DNA from: Chitinophaga pinensis
GTDB lineage: Bacteria > Bacteroidota > Bacteroidia > Flavobacteriales_D > Crocinitomicaceae
DNA length: 34,905 bases
Reading direction: 5' to 3'
Assembly (NCBI GenBank): GCA_943324745.2
Contig: CALPMT020000033.1
Span: forward strand, 1-34,905
The notes beneath the pieces are model-generated. The model was not told the origin of the DNA and ran no database searches. It saw nothing but the letters and a program-made list of their open reading frames with translations. A program made the translations under genes and the position numbers. Shown here piece by piece: positions 5,978 to 15,451 of this stretch (the stretch's first letter is position 1; each line of letters opens with the position of its first letter).

Positions 5978-7090
5978 TTAATTTTTCCGAATCTGTACTT
6001 GATTTAGGTAGGTTTTTACGAGTTTTTTTGCGGCTACAATTGGTGCGATATTATGTTGTTTTGCATAGAAGAAAGTTTCCAAAGTATTCATGTATGTTTT
6101 CTCGATTTTTGCTTGTAGATGCTCTTTGTCCGCTTGTACGTATTCAAAATAATTGGTAATTAAACTTCCTGTATTTATTAAGAAGTCCGGTGTGAAAAGG
6201 ATACCGTGTTCTTCCAATAATTTACTATCTTCCTCTTCATTGTTTAGTTGGTTTTCTGCTGGACCAGCGATTAGTTTGTAGTGTAATAAAGGAATGTTAA
6301 ATTCGTTGATGACCCCACTGGTAGCAGCCGGAATAAGGATGTCTGCATCGAATGTAATAACATCTTCGGGAGCAATAGCGTTTAATTGCGGAAATCGTTG
6401 TACTAAGGCTTCCACTTTTTTGTGGTCATTATCTGCGATGAAAATTTCTGCACCGTCTTTGAGTAAGAACTCAACAATTTGTGTACCTACATTTCCAACT
6501 CCTTGTACGACGATTGAACGACGTTTTAATTCTTCAGTTCCCCAAAGGTAAAATGCAGATGCTTTTAATCCTTCCAAAACACCATATGCGGTAAAAGTGG
6601 CAAGGTTCAATGTTTTGCGTTGGAAACTAATCGTATGCGCAGTTGTTTCTTTGATGTAATTAAAATCAGTGGTAGTAATAGTTGCGCTTGGAGTAGCGAT
6701 AAATTTCCCTTTTAAAAGATTAATGTATATTCCAAATTTGCGTAATTGTTCTGGTGTAACGGTTTCGTTTTCATTTGTAAGTAAAATTGCATGTGCGCCA
6801 CCAATACTTAATCCAGCCATTGCAGCTTTATAGGTTGCAGTTCTGGAGTATTTAACGATAGCTTCGAAGGCTTTGTTTATGTGGTCGTATTTTTGGATAT
6901 TCACAGTTCCAAAAGCTGCACCTAAGGTAGTATCGTGGATTGCAATTACTGCTCTCAAACCAGTTTGTTTGTCTTTGATGTATAAAATGTTTTCGTGTTC
7001 TAAGACATTTTGTTGTACATCTTCTGGTTTCGTAATTGTGTTTTTATATGCTTTTTCGATTAGGAAATCGATGTTTTTTAGAGTTCTCAT
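5978..7090 (-). CDS. Leucine/glutamate dehydrogenase family protein lacking catalytic residues
   Basis: This 370-residue protein is collinear with leucine dehydrogenase over its whole length: GLRAVIAIHDTTLG near residue 45, TYKAAMAGLSIGG near 90, a Rossmann motif VVQGVGNVG near 195, GPAENQL near 280 and a FTPDFLINTGS segment. Two active-site positions are changed. The GGGK motif carrying the catalytic lysine reads GGAH, and the AEDVGTT motif carrying the catalytic aspartate reads TPSATITTT. The upstream GGAR substrate loop is also altered (GTVN). NAD binding should persist, but normal oxidative deamination looks unlikely. It may be a regulatory or repurposed paralogue. It converges with the DUF1016 gene. 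Confidence 0.85.
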   Translation of the reverse strand: MRTLKNIDFLIEKAYKNTITKPEDVQQNVLEHENILYIKDKQTGLRAVIAIHDTTLGAAFGTVNIQKYDHINKAFEAIVKYSRTATYKAAMAGLSIGGAHAILLTNENETVTPEQLRKFGIYINLLKGKFIATPSATITTTDFNYIKETTAHTISFQRKTLNLATFTAYGVLEGLKASAFYLWGTEELKRRSIVVQGVGNVGTQIVEFLLKDGAEIFIADNDHKKVEALVQRFPQLNAIAPEDVITFDADILIPAATSGVINEFNIPLLHYKLIAGPAENQLNNEEEDSKLLEEHGILFTPDFLINTGSLITNYFEYVQADKEHLQAKIEKTYMNTLETFFYAKQHNIAPIVAAKKLVKTYLNQVQIRKN

Positions 7091-7171
7091 TTTTTTGTTG
7101 TTATAAGTTATACGTTTGGGAAGTTTTAAAAATTGCTTTTTCTTCGTTCAACTTCAAAATTTTATTCCTTG

Positions 7172-7211
7172 CACTACCGTTTGGTCTTCGAAAGCAAAGC
7201 TTTCTCTCCTC
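7172..7211. repeat. Dispersed repeat with GAAAG...CTTTC palindrome, copy 1
   Basis: The segment contains the inverted core GAAAGcaaaGCTTTC-like sequence and closely matches 23839-23877, where the core is the perfect palindrome GAAAGTATACTTTC. The flanks (CACTA, CGTTTG, TCTTCG, TCTC) are conserved in both. Confidence 0.6.
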
Positions 7212-7891
7212 ATTTACTTGAGTAAACTGCGGGATAAATTTTTTGTTTGTCTCAAAAAATCAAATTTTTAGAACTCCCCATTTCTTTAAGAGTTTTCGCT
7301 AGTGCGATTTTTCATTTTTCGTAACAACAACAGCACATTCGTTTTTTCATCTTTTTTCATTTTAATTTATATTCCCACTATTGGGTTAGGATTTGGCACC
7401 GATTTTCCAATTTGTGTAATCAAACTTATAGTTGGTTGCCAGAGGATCACAAAGCCTAATCTTTCCCCTCTTCTTTATAAATCAATCTAGTATTGCTAGA
7501 AGTAATTGTGAGACAAATATACTTAAAAAATGTTTATATCCTATTATTTTAGTATTCTTTTTTAGTGTTTAGTTTTTAGTGTGTTAGATGTATTTTTTAT
7601 TTTTTATAGATTTTAAAATTGTAATTTTTATATTTATTATATTGTTTTTCAGTTGTTTATAAATATTTTTTATTGGTAGGATATACTTTTTTTGGAATGT
7701 ATTTTATACTATATATTCTATGTTTTTTGTAGTTTTATTGTTTTATTATTCACATTAAAATGTTTTTATCTAAACATTTATTGTATTTTATTTTTGTTTT
7801 ATTTAATTGAAAAACAATTGTTTAATTTTAAATTTTAAACTTTATTACTTAAATACTACTAATATTATAGGATATGTATGATTTTATGTTT

Positions 7892-7899
7892 TATATTTG
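7892..7899 (+). promoter_or_regulatory. -7 box for the TonB-dependent receptor
   Basis: TATATTTG fits the Bacteroidota TAnnTTTG consensus. No good TTTG -33 element is seen at the expected distance. Transcription would start near 7905, giving a leader of about 125 nt. The leader contains a small hairpin (CTAATG/CATTAG near 7971-7988) and a five-codon ATG frame at 7929. Confidence 0.45.
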
Positions 7900-8030
7900 T
7901 GCCGTGAAACTTTAAAATTGGTAGAACTATGAGAAAGAATATGTAAAGGTTAGTTGAAAAGAGTAGGATGGCTAATGTAAATCATTAGAAAAGAAAATAA
8001 AAAGTAATAGAAAATATTGAATTTAAAAAA

Positions 8031-10640
8031 ATGAAGAAAATTTATAAAATAATTATACCTGTCCTGTTTGTTGGAAACTTCGTTTTCTCACAACAAGTAG
8101 TAAAAGGAAGTATTAAAGATGTGCGAGGTAGGGTAGTAACAGGAGCTAAAATTAATGTAAAAGGAACGGATGTTTTTGTTGTTACAGATTCTTTGGGCTA
8201 CTTTACATTAAATACGAACGAACCATTGCCTCTTTGGATCCAAGTGGAATCGAAAGGTTATTTCGCAGAACAAATTAAATTAAACCAAATTGCTGAAAAT
8301 CCGATCAGCATTATTTTAAGTTCGGAAGTTGCTTTAGGTGAAGCGGTTGTTACTTCACGAAGAAGACAAGAAGTTGCACAAGATATTCCAATTCCAATTA
8401 CGGTAATTGGTGGTCAAAGAGCAGAAGATGCTGGTGCATTTAACGTAAATAGATTGAAAGAATTAGTACCTTCTGTACAATTATATTCTTCCAATGCACG
8501 TAATACAACTTTGAATATTCGTGGTTTAGGTTCTACGTTTGGTTTAACAAATGATGGAATTGATCCAGGTGTAGGTTTCTATATTGATGGCGTATACCAT
8601 GCTCGTCCAGCGGTAACAGCATTAGATTTTGTGGATGTAGATCAAATTGAGATTTTAAGAGGACCACAAGGAACTTTATTTGGTAAAAATACGACGGCAG
8701 GTGCTTTCAATATTACAACAAAAAAACCAAGTGATATACCAGGTGCTAAAGTGGAACTTTCCTATGGTAATTACAACTATTTACAAGCAAAAGCTTCTGT
8801 AACAGGTAAGGTTGCTAAAAACTTATCTACACGTATTTCTTTCAGTGGAACACAACGTTCAGGTACAATTTTCAACGTAAATGATCAACAACGTTACAAT
8901 GGTTTGAATAATATTGGTGTTAAAGGTCAATTATATTGGACACCAACCGAGAAATTATCATTCCAATTAATCGGAGATTATAACAACCAACAGCCAGATG
9001 GTTCTTCGTTAGTTGTGGCTGGTATCACAAAAACTAAAAGAAGTGCTTACCGTCAATATGATGCAATTATCAAAGATTTGGGGTATGAACTTCCAGTAAT
9101 TGATCCATTTTCGCGTAAAATTTATACAAACACGCCATACCGTCATGATCAAGATTTAGGTGGTGTTTCTTTAAATGGGGAGTATAAAATTGGAAAAGGT
9201 ACATTAACTTCAACTACTGCTTGGAGATTTTGGAACTGGGATCCAGTAAATGACCGTGATTTTACGCAAGTTGCTGCTTTAACAAAATCTCAAGCACCAT
9301 CGCATCATGAACAATTTTCTCAAGAATTAAGATATTCTGGAAATATTTTGGATAAATTATCCGGAGTAGTTGGGGTTTATTATTTAAATCAAAACTTAAC
9401 AGCTTCACCATATCATGAAGAAGAAGTTGGTCCAGATCAATGGAGATTCCAAGCTTCGGATAAAATCAAAGATTCTTTATTGCTTAAAATTGAAAATAGA
9501 GAGTTGTTAAATGGATATGGAATTCGAACATACTCAACATTGAAAACACAAAGTTCAGCTGCCTATGGTCAGTTAGACTTGGATGTATTTAAAGGACTAC
9601 ACTTAATTGGAGGTCTTCGTTTTAATTACGATAAAAAAGACTTAGATTACAGAAGAGAAACGTATGGTGGACTTCAAACTACGAATGCGAAATTGTTAGC
9701 AATTAAAAATGCAGTGTATTCTAATCAAGCATTTACTGCGAATACAGAAAACACGAATTTGTCTGGAAACTTAACGTTAGCATATAAATTGAACGAAAAG
9801 TTTAATGCGTATGCAACATACTCTACTGCTTATAAACCTGTTGGTGTGAACTTAGGTGGTTTACCTACGATAAAAGATCCTGTTTCCGGAAAAGATGTTG
9901 CTGATTTATCTTTATCCGTTATCAAACCAGAATTCGTTCAACATGTTGAAATTGGTGCTAAAACAAGACCTGTAGATGGTTTAATCTTAAATGTAAGTGC
10001 ATACAATACGGATATTAAAGATTACCAAACAAATGTTCAATCTCCAGAATTAGGTGTGAACAGAGGGTACCTTGCGAATGCGGAGAAAGTAAATGTCAAA
10101 GGATTTGAAATCGATGCAAATTATAAATTGAAAAAGTTTTTATCTGTTAATGCAAGTGTAGCATATACAGATGGAAAATACGTGAAATTTACAAATGCAC
10201 CACTTCCATTAGAAGAAACAGGAGCAACAACTATAGATCCTGTAACTAACAAGTCTGTTCAACAAGCGTTTAAAGATATCTCTGGAAGTGAATTACCAGG
10301 AATTTCTAAATGGAATCTAGCTGTTGGAACAGAATTATCTAAAAAAGGAAATTTATTTGAAAATGAAGGAAGATTCTTTATCGCAACAGATTTCTCTCAC
10401 CGTTCAGCGTTTTCCTCAAATCCATCACCATCAACTGTATTAAGAATCAATGGATATTCTATCATCAATGCACGTTTAGGATTTAAATCAGGACAATACT
10501 CTGTGTTTATCTGGTCTAGAAACTTAGCTAATACAAACTACTTCGAGCAATTACAAGCTGCTGCTGGTAACTCTGGATTGTATGCAGGTGTATTAGGAGA
10601 TCCAAGAACATACGGTGCTACATTTAGATTTAACTTCTAA
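8031..10640 (+). CDS. TonB-dependent outer-membrane receptor
   Basis: An 869-residue receptor with signal peptide (MKKIYKIIIPVLFVGNFVFS, cleavage near 20), a carboxypeptidase-regulatory-like beta-sandwich (about 24-100), a plug domain (about 110-235, with LNIRGLGS, VGFYIDGVY and VDQIEILRGPQGTLFGKNTTAGAFNI) and a 22-strand barrel ending in the terminal phenylalanine FRFNF. It imports a substrate in a TonB/ExbBD-dependent manner. The substrate is unknown. There is no SusD partner, so it is not a classic glycan SusC. The position just left of the sulfur-assimilation island suggests, but does not prove, uptake of a sulfur compound or of iron for the siroheme enzymes. A strong terminator follows. 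Confidence 0.93.
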   Translation: MKKIYKIIIPVLFVGNFVFSQQVVKGSIKDVRGRVVTGAKINVKGTDVFVVTDSLGYFTLNTNEPLPLWIQVESKGYFAEQIKLNQIAENPISIILSSEVALGEAVVTSRRRQEVAQDIPIPITVIGGQRAEDAGAFNVNRLKELVPSVQLYSSNARNTTLNIRGLGSTFGLTNDGIDPGVGFYIDGVYHARPAVTALDFVDVDQIEILRGPQGTLFGKNTTAGAFNITTKKPSDIPGAKVELSYGNYNYLQAKASVTGKVAKNLSTRISFSGTQRSGTIFNVNDQQRYNGLNNIGVKGQLYWTPTEKLSFQLIGDYNNQQPDGSSLVVAGITKTKRSAYRQYDAIIKDLGYELPVIDPFSRKIYTNTPYRHDQDLGGVSLNGEYKIGKGTLTSTTAWRFWNWDPVNDRDFTQVAALTKSQAPSHHEQFSQELRYSGNILDKLSGVVGVYYLNQNLTASPYHEEEVGPDQWRFQASDKIKDSLLLKIENRELLNGYGIRTYSTLKTQSSAAYGQLDLDVFKGLHLIGGLRFNYDKKDLDYRRETYGGLQTTNAKLLAIKNAVYSNQAFTANTENTNLSGNLTLAYKLNEKFNAYATYSTAYKPVGVNLGGLPTIKDPVSGKDVADLSLSVIKPEFVQHVEIGAKTRPVDGLILNVSAYNTDIKDYQTNVQSPELGVNRGYLANAEKVNVKGFEIDANYKLKKFLSVNASVAYTDGKYVKFTNAPLPLEETGATTIDPVTNKSVQQAFKDISGSELPGISKWNLAVGTELSKKGNLFENEGRFFIATDFSHRSAFSSNPSPSTVLRINGYSIINARLGFKSGQYSVFIWSRNLANTNYFEQLQAAAGNSGLYAGVLGDPRTYGATFRFNF

Positions 10641-10686
10641 TAAATATAGAAATAACTTACAGGTATAAAGTAAGTTATATATAAAC

Positions 10687-10720
10687 AAAAACGCCACGCT
10701 ATATATAGTGTGGCGTTTTT
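10687..10720. terminator. Strong bidirectional hairpin terminator
   Basis: The arms AAAAACGCCACGCTATA and TATAGTGTGGCGTTTTT pair over 17 bases with one wobble and carry A/T runs on both sides. It separates the receptor from the converging aspartokinase. Confidence 0.85.
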
Positions 10721-10746
10721 GTTTTATGCAATTGGTTTTGATTCAC

Positions 10747-12021
10747 TTACAATAAATCACGCATCAACATACGTGTCGTGTGTTTGGTTTGTTGTGTTAA
10801 GATAATTTCTTTGTCTAAAATGACACGTTGAATTGTTTCTTGATCATAATGACGAATGGTCACTAATTCTAAATCTTCCTTGAAGGTAACTGTATAAGCT
10901 TGCTCAAATTCTTTTGTAAGAATATCTAAGAGGCCTTTTTTATTATCAATCACAAAGTCAAAACTAATCGCAGAATTCTGCATTAAATTGATATGTGCAT
11001 TCACGGATGAAATAGAATTGAAAATTTGACTCAATTTTTCTTCAGCAATAAATGAAAAATCTTTAGGAGTAATACTAATCTTTAATTGATTCATTTTAAA
11101 GATAAACGAAGGAATTAGAGTGTCATCTTGTATTTCCGCGTCTATGATGGTGCCTTGTAGTGTAGGATCGATAAACGATTTCACATACAATGGAATGTTT
11201 TTGTTTTGAAGTGGTTTGATTGTTTTTGGATGGATCACATTTGCACCATAATAGGCAAGTTCTATCGCTTCTTGGAAGGAGATATGTGGCAATTGAATGG
11301 TTTCATCAAACCATTTTGGATCGGCATTCAACATGCCTGGTACGTCTTTCCAGATGGTTAAACTTTCAGCATTTAAACTATAAGCAAAAATTGCTGCGGT
11401 ATAATCAGAACCTTCACGACCAAGTGTTGTGGTAAAACCTTCACGGGTACTTCCTATAAATCCCTGTGTGATAAAAATGGAAGTGTTTTTTTCAATTTCA
11501 GTGAATTTTGTTTGAATAAGTTCGTTGGTTTTCTCCCATTCTACTTCTCCTTGCTTGTAGTTGGCATTTGTACGAATAAGTTCTTTTGCATTTAACCAGG
11601 TTACATTACTCACGTTTTCTGCTAAATACGCTTCTACAATTTTGGAACTAATAATTTCTCCAATGGATACAATTTGGTCATATTCATACTCTTCGTTTTC
11701 TGAAAATGGTTTGTGTATTTTTTCATTTAGATAAACAAATTGTTGTTCTAAAAAATCAAGCGTTACATTTAAACGAACGGTTAATAAATCGGTAGCAATT
11801 TGGATGTGTTCACGGTAGAGTAGATCTACCAAATAACGAAAAGACACCTGATTATTGGTTTTCAATGCATCTACTATTTCTTCAAGTTGATTGGTAGTTT
11901 TTCCAATTGCTGAAACAATTACACCTTTCTTTATGTGTTTGTCTGCTAAAATGACAGTTACTACATTTTTTATTCCTTGTGCATTTTTTAAAGAGGCACC
12001 ACCAAATTTGTATATTCTCAT
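10747..12021 (-). CDS. lysC: Aspartokinase (monofunctional)
   Basis: A 424-residue aspartate kinase, the first step of the Lys/Met/Thr pathway. The N-terminal amino-acid kinase domain has YKFGGASLKN at residues 4-13, GREGSDYTAAIFA near 200, WKDVPGMLNADP near 225 and ANVIHPKTIKPL near 258. The last 120 or so residues form the ACT regulatory region (LKISITPKDFSF, SSVNAHINLMQNSAISFDFV). There is no homoserine dehydrogenase domain. It is transcribed away from the sulfite reductase gene. Its product feeds homoserine and methionine synthesis, which links it loosely to sulfur metabolism. The symbol is by function; thrA-like names are also used. Confidence 0.88.
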   Translation of the reverse strand: MRIYKFGGASLKNAQGIKNVVTVILADKHIKKGVIVSAIGKTTNQLEEIVDALKTNNQVSFRYLVDLLYREHIQIATDLLTVRLNVTLDFLEQQFVYLNEKIHKPFSENEEYEYDQIVSIGEIISSKIVEAYLAENVSNVTWLNAKELIRTNANYKQGEVEWEKTNELIQTKFTEIEKNTSIFITQGFIGSTREGFTTTLGREGSDYTAAIFAYSLNAESLTIWKDVPGMLNADPKWFDETIQLPHISFQEAIELAYYGANVIHPKTIKPLQNKNIPLYVKSFIDPTLQGTIIDAEIQDDTLIPSFIFKMNQLKISITPKDFSFIAEEKLSQIFNSISSVNAHINLMQNSAISFDFVIDNKKGLLDILTKEFEQAYTVTFKEDLELVTIRHYDQETIQRVILDKEIILTQQTKHTTRMLMRDLL

Positions 12022-12218
12022 ATTTATACTATTAATTCTACAATATTAGTAGATTATATTCTAATTTACACTAATTTTTAACAATTTTTTTTTAATTTAT
12101 TTAGCCAATTTTATTTATTATTTCACCTTATTTTTTATTTATATTGTTGTTAATTAAGTGTTTGTGTTTTTATCTCCTATTAAATCCATGGATATTTAGA
12201 AATTAATTTGTTTTTTTC

Positions 12219-12249
12219 TTGTGTAATTAAAATATCGGTTATATTTTTG
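12219..12249 (+). promoter_or_regulatory. Promoter of the sulfite reductase gene
   Basis: TTG (12219-12221) and TATTTTTG (12242-12249, TAnnTTTG class) are separated by 20 bp, the usual Bacteroidota spacing. The start would be near 12256, leaving a leader of about 55 nt. The divergent gap 12022-12310 shows nothing else besides AT-rich sequence. Confidence 0.6.
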
Positions 12250-12310
12250 TCCTGTTGTTAGAAAAAAATGTTAGTACAGTAAACATTCAAATAAACCCAA
12301 AATATTAAAA

Positions 12311-14419
12311 ATGGCAATATTTAGAGAAGGAATTCAAAATTTAAATTCAATTCATACTAAATCGATAGTAGAAAAAGATATAATTGATTTAGGAAAAAAA
12401 ATTGAATTGTTTAAAGATGGAAAGATTTCAGATGACAAGTTCAGAGCATTGCGTTTAGCACGTGGTGTATATGGGCAACGCCAACAAGGTGTACAAATGA
12501 TTCGTATTAAATTACCTTTTGGTAAAGTAACTACGAAACAATTACGCAGAATCTCGGATGTGTCGGATGAATACAGTACAGGGAAGTTACATATAACAAC
12601 CCGACAAGATATACAAATTCATTATGTCAGTTTGGATCGCACACCTGCTTTGTGGGAAGAGTTGGAAAAAGACGACGTTACCCTTCGGGAAGCATGTGGT
12701 AACACTGTTCGAAATGTCACAGCTAGTTCCACGGCAGGTATTGATCCTTCTGAACCTTTTGATGTTTCGCCTTATGCAGATTTAGTGTTTCGTTATTTCT
12801 TACGTAAACCGTTCGGTCAAGAACTAGGCCGTAAAATTAAAATTGCGTTCAGTGGAAATGACACCGACGATGCGTTTGCTTTTATCCATGATTTTGGATT
12901 TATTCCTAAAGTTGAAAATGGAGTAAAAGGATTTAAAGTACTTGTCGCTGGTGGTTTAGGTGCACAACCTTTATTAGCGAAAACTGCTTTTGAATTTTTA
13001 CCAGCGGAAGAAATTATCCCATACATTGAAGCTTCGATTCGTGTGTTTGATAGACACGGAGAACGTAATAGTAGAAATAAGGCACGTTTAAAATATTTAA
13101 TTGCGAAGGTTGGTTTTGAAGAATTTGTACGATTAGTAGAAGTAGAACGTGCTGCTGTTCAGTATGATAACACAACTGATTTCCGTGTGTTTGATCAACA
13201 AGTGGAGTATCCTGTTCCTACAAACATTCTTTCTAAACAAGATGTGCTTACAGATTCTCAAAATCCATCATTTAACCAGTGGGTACGAACTAACGTATTT
13301 GATCAAAAGCAAACTGGATATGTTGGTGTTTATCTGAAAGTTGCGCTTGGTAATTTTAATACAGATCAAGCACGTAAATTGGCGGATATCGTAGATAAAT
13401 ATGCTGGTTCAGATGTGCGTTTTACCATCGACCAAAGCGTATTGTTAAAATTTGTTCTTCCTGAAAACCTGTTGTTTTTGTATGAAGAATTAAAAGCGAT
13501 TGGTCTTGCAGATAGTGGATACAATGGATTAGCAGATATTACGGCTTGCCCAGGTACAGATACATGTAACTTAGGAATCTCCAACAGTACGGATGTAGCG
13601 GTGATCATCGAAAATTTAATTCGTGAAGAATACCCGGAATTGATTTACAACAACGAGATCAAAATCAAAATTAGTGGATGTATGAATTCGTGTGGTCAAC
13701 ACGGTTTGGCGCACATCGGTTTCCATGGAAGTTCGATGAAAGTAGAGAAAAACACTTTGCCAGCTTTGCAGTTGTTGTTGGGCGGTGGTCGACTTGGAAA
13801 TGGAGAAGGTCGTATTGCGGATAAAGTAATAAAATTACCTAGCAAACGTGTACTAGACATTATCCGTTATTTATTGAATGACTACCAAGAAAACCAACAC
13901 GAAGAAGAAGCGTTTAACGATTATTACGACCGTCAAGGAAACAAATATTTTTATGATTTATTAAAGCCGTTAGCTGATTTATCTACCATTAAAGATTCAG
14001 ATTTTATCGATTGGGGTAGCGAAGATAAATTTAAGACAGAAATTGGTGTAGGTGAATGTGCAGGTGTAATGATTGATTTGGTTGCGACTCTGATATACGA
14101 TGCAGAAGAGAAATTAGCGGATGCACAACACGCGATAAACGAAGGTCGTTGGGCAGACGCAGCTTACTTTACCTATTCTGCTGGAATCCATACCGCGAAA
14201 GCATTATTGTTAGAAAACAAAGTACATTGTAACACACATAGCGGCATCATTGCTGACTTTGATATACATTTTGGAGATTTTTATGGTTTCAAAACGGCCA
14301 TTAATTTCTCCGGATTTATAATGCGCATCAACAGTCAAAAAGCAGACGAAGCATTTGTGAACGAATACTTCCAAGAGGTACAAGGATTCATCGCAAAAGC
14401 AAAAGAATTTAGAAAGTAG
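12311..14419 (+). CDS. sir: Assimilatory sulfite (nitrite/sulfite) reductase with HEPN-like C-terminal extension
   Basis: This 702-residue hemoprotein has the two-repeat siroheme reductase architecture: ferredoxin-like half-domains at about 45-115 and 320-400, with siroheme-binding stretches TGKLHITTRQDIQIH and GNTVRNVTASSTAGID. The 4Fe-4S/siroheme cysteines are C-x5-C at 413/419 (CPGTDTC) and C-x3-C at 457/461 (GCMNSCG). It reduces sulfite to sulfide with six electrons, probably from ferredoxin or a flavoprotein such as the one at 23932. About 130 extra residues (from about 575, EKLADAQHAINEGRWADAA) form a helical HEPN-like domain not found in the E. coli enzyme. The surrounding cys genes favour sulfite over nitrite as substrate. 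Confidence 0.9.
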   Translation: MAIFREGIQNLNSIHTKSIVEKDIIDLGKKIELFKDGKISDDKFRALRLARGVYGQRQQGVQMIRIKLPFGKVTTKQLRRISDVSDEYSTGKLHITTRQDIQIHYVSLDRTPALWEELEKDDVTLREACGNTVRNVTASSTAGIDPSEPFDVSPYADLVFRYFLRKPFGQELGRKIKIAFSGNDTDDAFAFIHDFGFIPKVENGVKGFKVLVAGGLGAQPLLAKTAFEFLPAEEIIPYIEASIRVFDRHGERNSRNKARLKYLIAKVGFEEFVRLVEVERAAVQYDNTTDFRVFDQQVEYPVPTNILSKQDVLTDSQNPSFNQWVRTNVFDQKQTGYVGVYLKVALGNFNTDQARKLADIVDKYAGSDVRFTIDQSVLLKFVLPENLLFLYEELKAIGLADSGYNGLADITACPGTDTCNLGISNSTDVAVIIENLIREEYPELIYNNEIKIKISGCMNSCGQHGLAHIGFHGSSMKVEKNTLPALQLLLGGGRLGNGEGRIADKVIKLPSKRVLDIIRYLLNDYQENQHEEEAFNDYYDRQGNKYFYDLLKPLADLSTIKDSDFIDWGSEDKFKTEIGVGECAGVMIDLVATLIYDAEEKLADAQHAINEGRWADAAYFTYSAGIHTAKALLLENKVHCNTHSGIIADFDIHFGDFYGFKTAINFSGFIMRINSQKADEAFVNEYFQEVQGFIAKAKEFRK

Positions 14420-14427
14420 TAAACTTT

Positions 14428-14525
14428 CTTCCCCCTTTGAAGGGGGATCGAGGGGGATGACCAAACTGTAAAATTATAGAACATAAAAAGTCACCTCCCT
14501 CAATCCCTCCTCAAGGAGGGAAGTT
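14428..14525. repeat. Inverted pair of palindromic intergenic repeats (pair 1)
   Basis: The left unit 14428-14460 contains CCCCCTTtgAAGGGGG. The right unit, about 14491-14525, is a related sequence in inverse orientation with CCCTCCTcaAGGAGGG. Together they could fold into a long hairpin with internal stems. Similar units lie at 17964, 18026, 22023, 23772 and 27483. The remaining gap to cobA (14526-14650) is AT-rich and includes a segment (about 14601-14622) resembling the spacer of the array at 25041-25553. Confidence 0.85.
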
Positions 14526-14650
14526 TAAAATCAATCAAAAATTTAAAAAAAACAGTTCTAAATTCTCTCAATTAAACAAAGTGACTTCCTTTCACTCTCC
14601 ACTTCTTAATTTCTCAATGGTAAAAAAATAAAATTTAAAAATTATTAAAA

Positions 14651-15421
14651 ATGAAAAACCTTAATACATCACCAAAAGTAACACTAGTAGGCGCAGGACC
14701 TGGAGATTTAGAATTAATCACCCTAAAAGGATTGAACGCCATTAAACATGCAGAAGTAATTTTATACGATGCCTTAGTAAATGAAGAATTATTGGATTTC
14801 GCTCCAATTGCTACGAAGATTTTCGTTGGAAAACGCAAAGGTTTCAAAGCATATTCGCAAGATGAAATCAACTTGTTATTAGTGAAATACGCATTCTCTC
14901 ATGGCAATGTAGTTCGCTTAAAAGGCGGGGATTCTTTCGTTTTTGGTCGCGGATACGAAGAATTAGAATTTGTAGAGAAATTTGGTATCGAAACAACCGT
15001 AGTTCCTGGTATTTCAAGTTCAATTGCAGTACCAGCTTTAGCGGGAATCCCTGTTACACATCGTGGTACAAGTACAAGTTTTACGGTAATTTCAGCAAGT
15101 TTATCCAATGGTGAGTTGAATCCGGATGTGAAATATGCAGCACAATCCAATGGAACAGCGGTTATATTAATGGGCTTAACCAAATTAGATGAAATCGTTT
15201 CGTTATACAAACGTGCAGGAAAATTCGAAACTGGAATCGCAATCATAAGTAATGGTTCGTTGCCAAATGAAGAAATTATTCGTGGTACTATCTCAAACAT
15301 TCAGTTCAAATTTGAGGAAAATCCAGTCCCTTCTCCAGCGATTATCGTGGTAGGGGAAGTAGTAAACTTAAAACCAATAACAGAAAATGTAGTGGCTAAT
15401 CACGAACTTGTATACGCATAA
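14651..15421 (+). CDS. cobA: Uroporphyrinogen-III C-methyltransferase
   Basis: A 256-residue SUMT that makes precorrin-2 from uroporphyrinogen III with two SAM molecules, the first committed step to siroheme. Motifs are VTLVGAGPGDLELIT at residues 9-23, LKGGDSFVFGRGYEE near 95, VVPGISSSIAVPALAGIPVTHRG near 120 and TAVILMG near 170. It is a stand-alone methyltransferase. The dehydrogenase/chelatase half needed to finish siroheme is encoded separately at 16486. It supplies the cofactor for the reductase at 12311. Confidence 0.95.
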   Translation: MKNLNTSPKVTLVGAGPGDLELITLKGLNAIKHAEVILYDALVNEELLDFAPIATKIFVGKRKGFKAYSQDEINLLLVKYAFSHGNVVRLKGGDSFVFGRGYEELEFVEKFGIETTVVPGISSSIAVPALAGIPVTHRGTSTSFTVISASLSNGELNPDVKYAAQSNGTAVILMGLTKLDEIVSLYKRAGKFETGIAIISNGSLPNEEIIRGTISNIQFKFEENPVPSPAIIVVGEVVNLKPITENVVANHELVYA

Positions 15422-15451
15422 ATTAAATCATAAAAATTAAATTTTAAAACT

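Larger units (their letters stand above)
7091..8030. other. Long AT-rich gene-free region
   Basis: No convincing coding sequence is present; the short frames have no recognisable content. The left part holds a dispersed repeat (7172-7211) and a CAAATATA box (7514-7521), a possible minus-strand -7 element for the dehydrogenase-like gene. From about 7540 to 7890 the sequence is extremely T/A rich. The right part holds the promoter box and leader of the TonB-dependent receptor. Confidence 0.6.

Noticed and set aside
7905..8030. Riboswitch in the TonB receptor leader
   Set aside because: Only one small hairpin is visible and I recognise no conserved riboswitch core; a covariance search would be needed.
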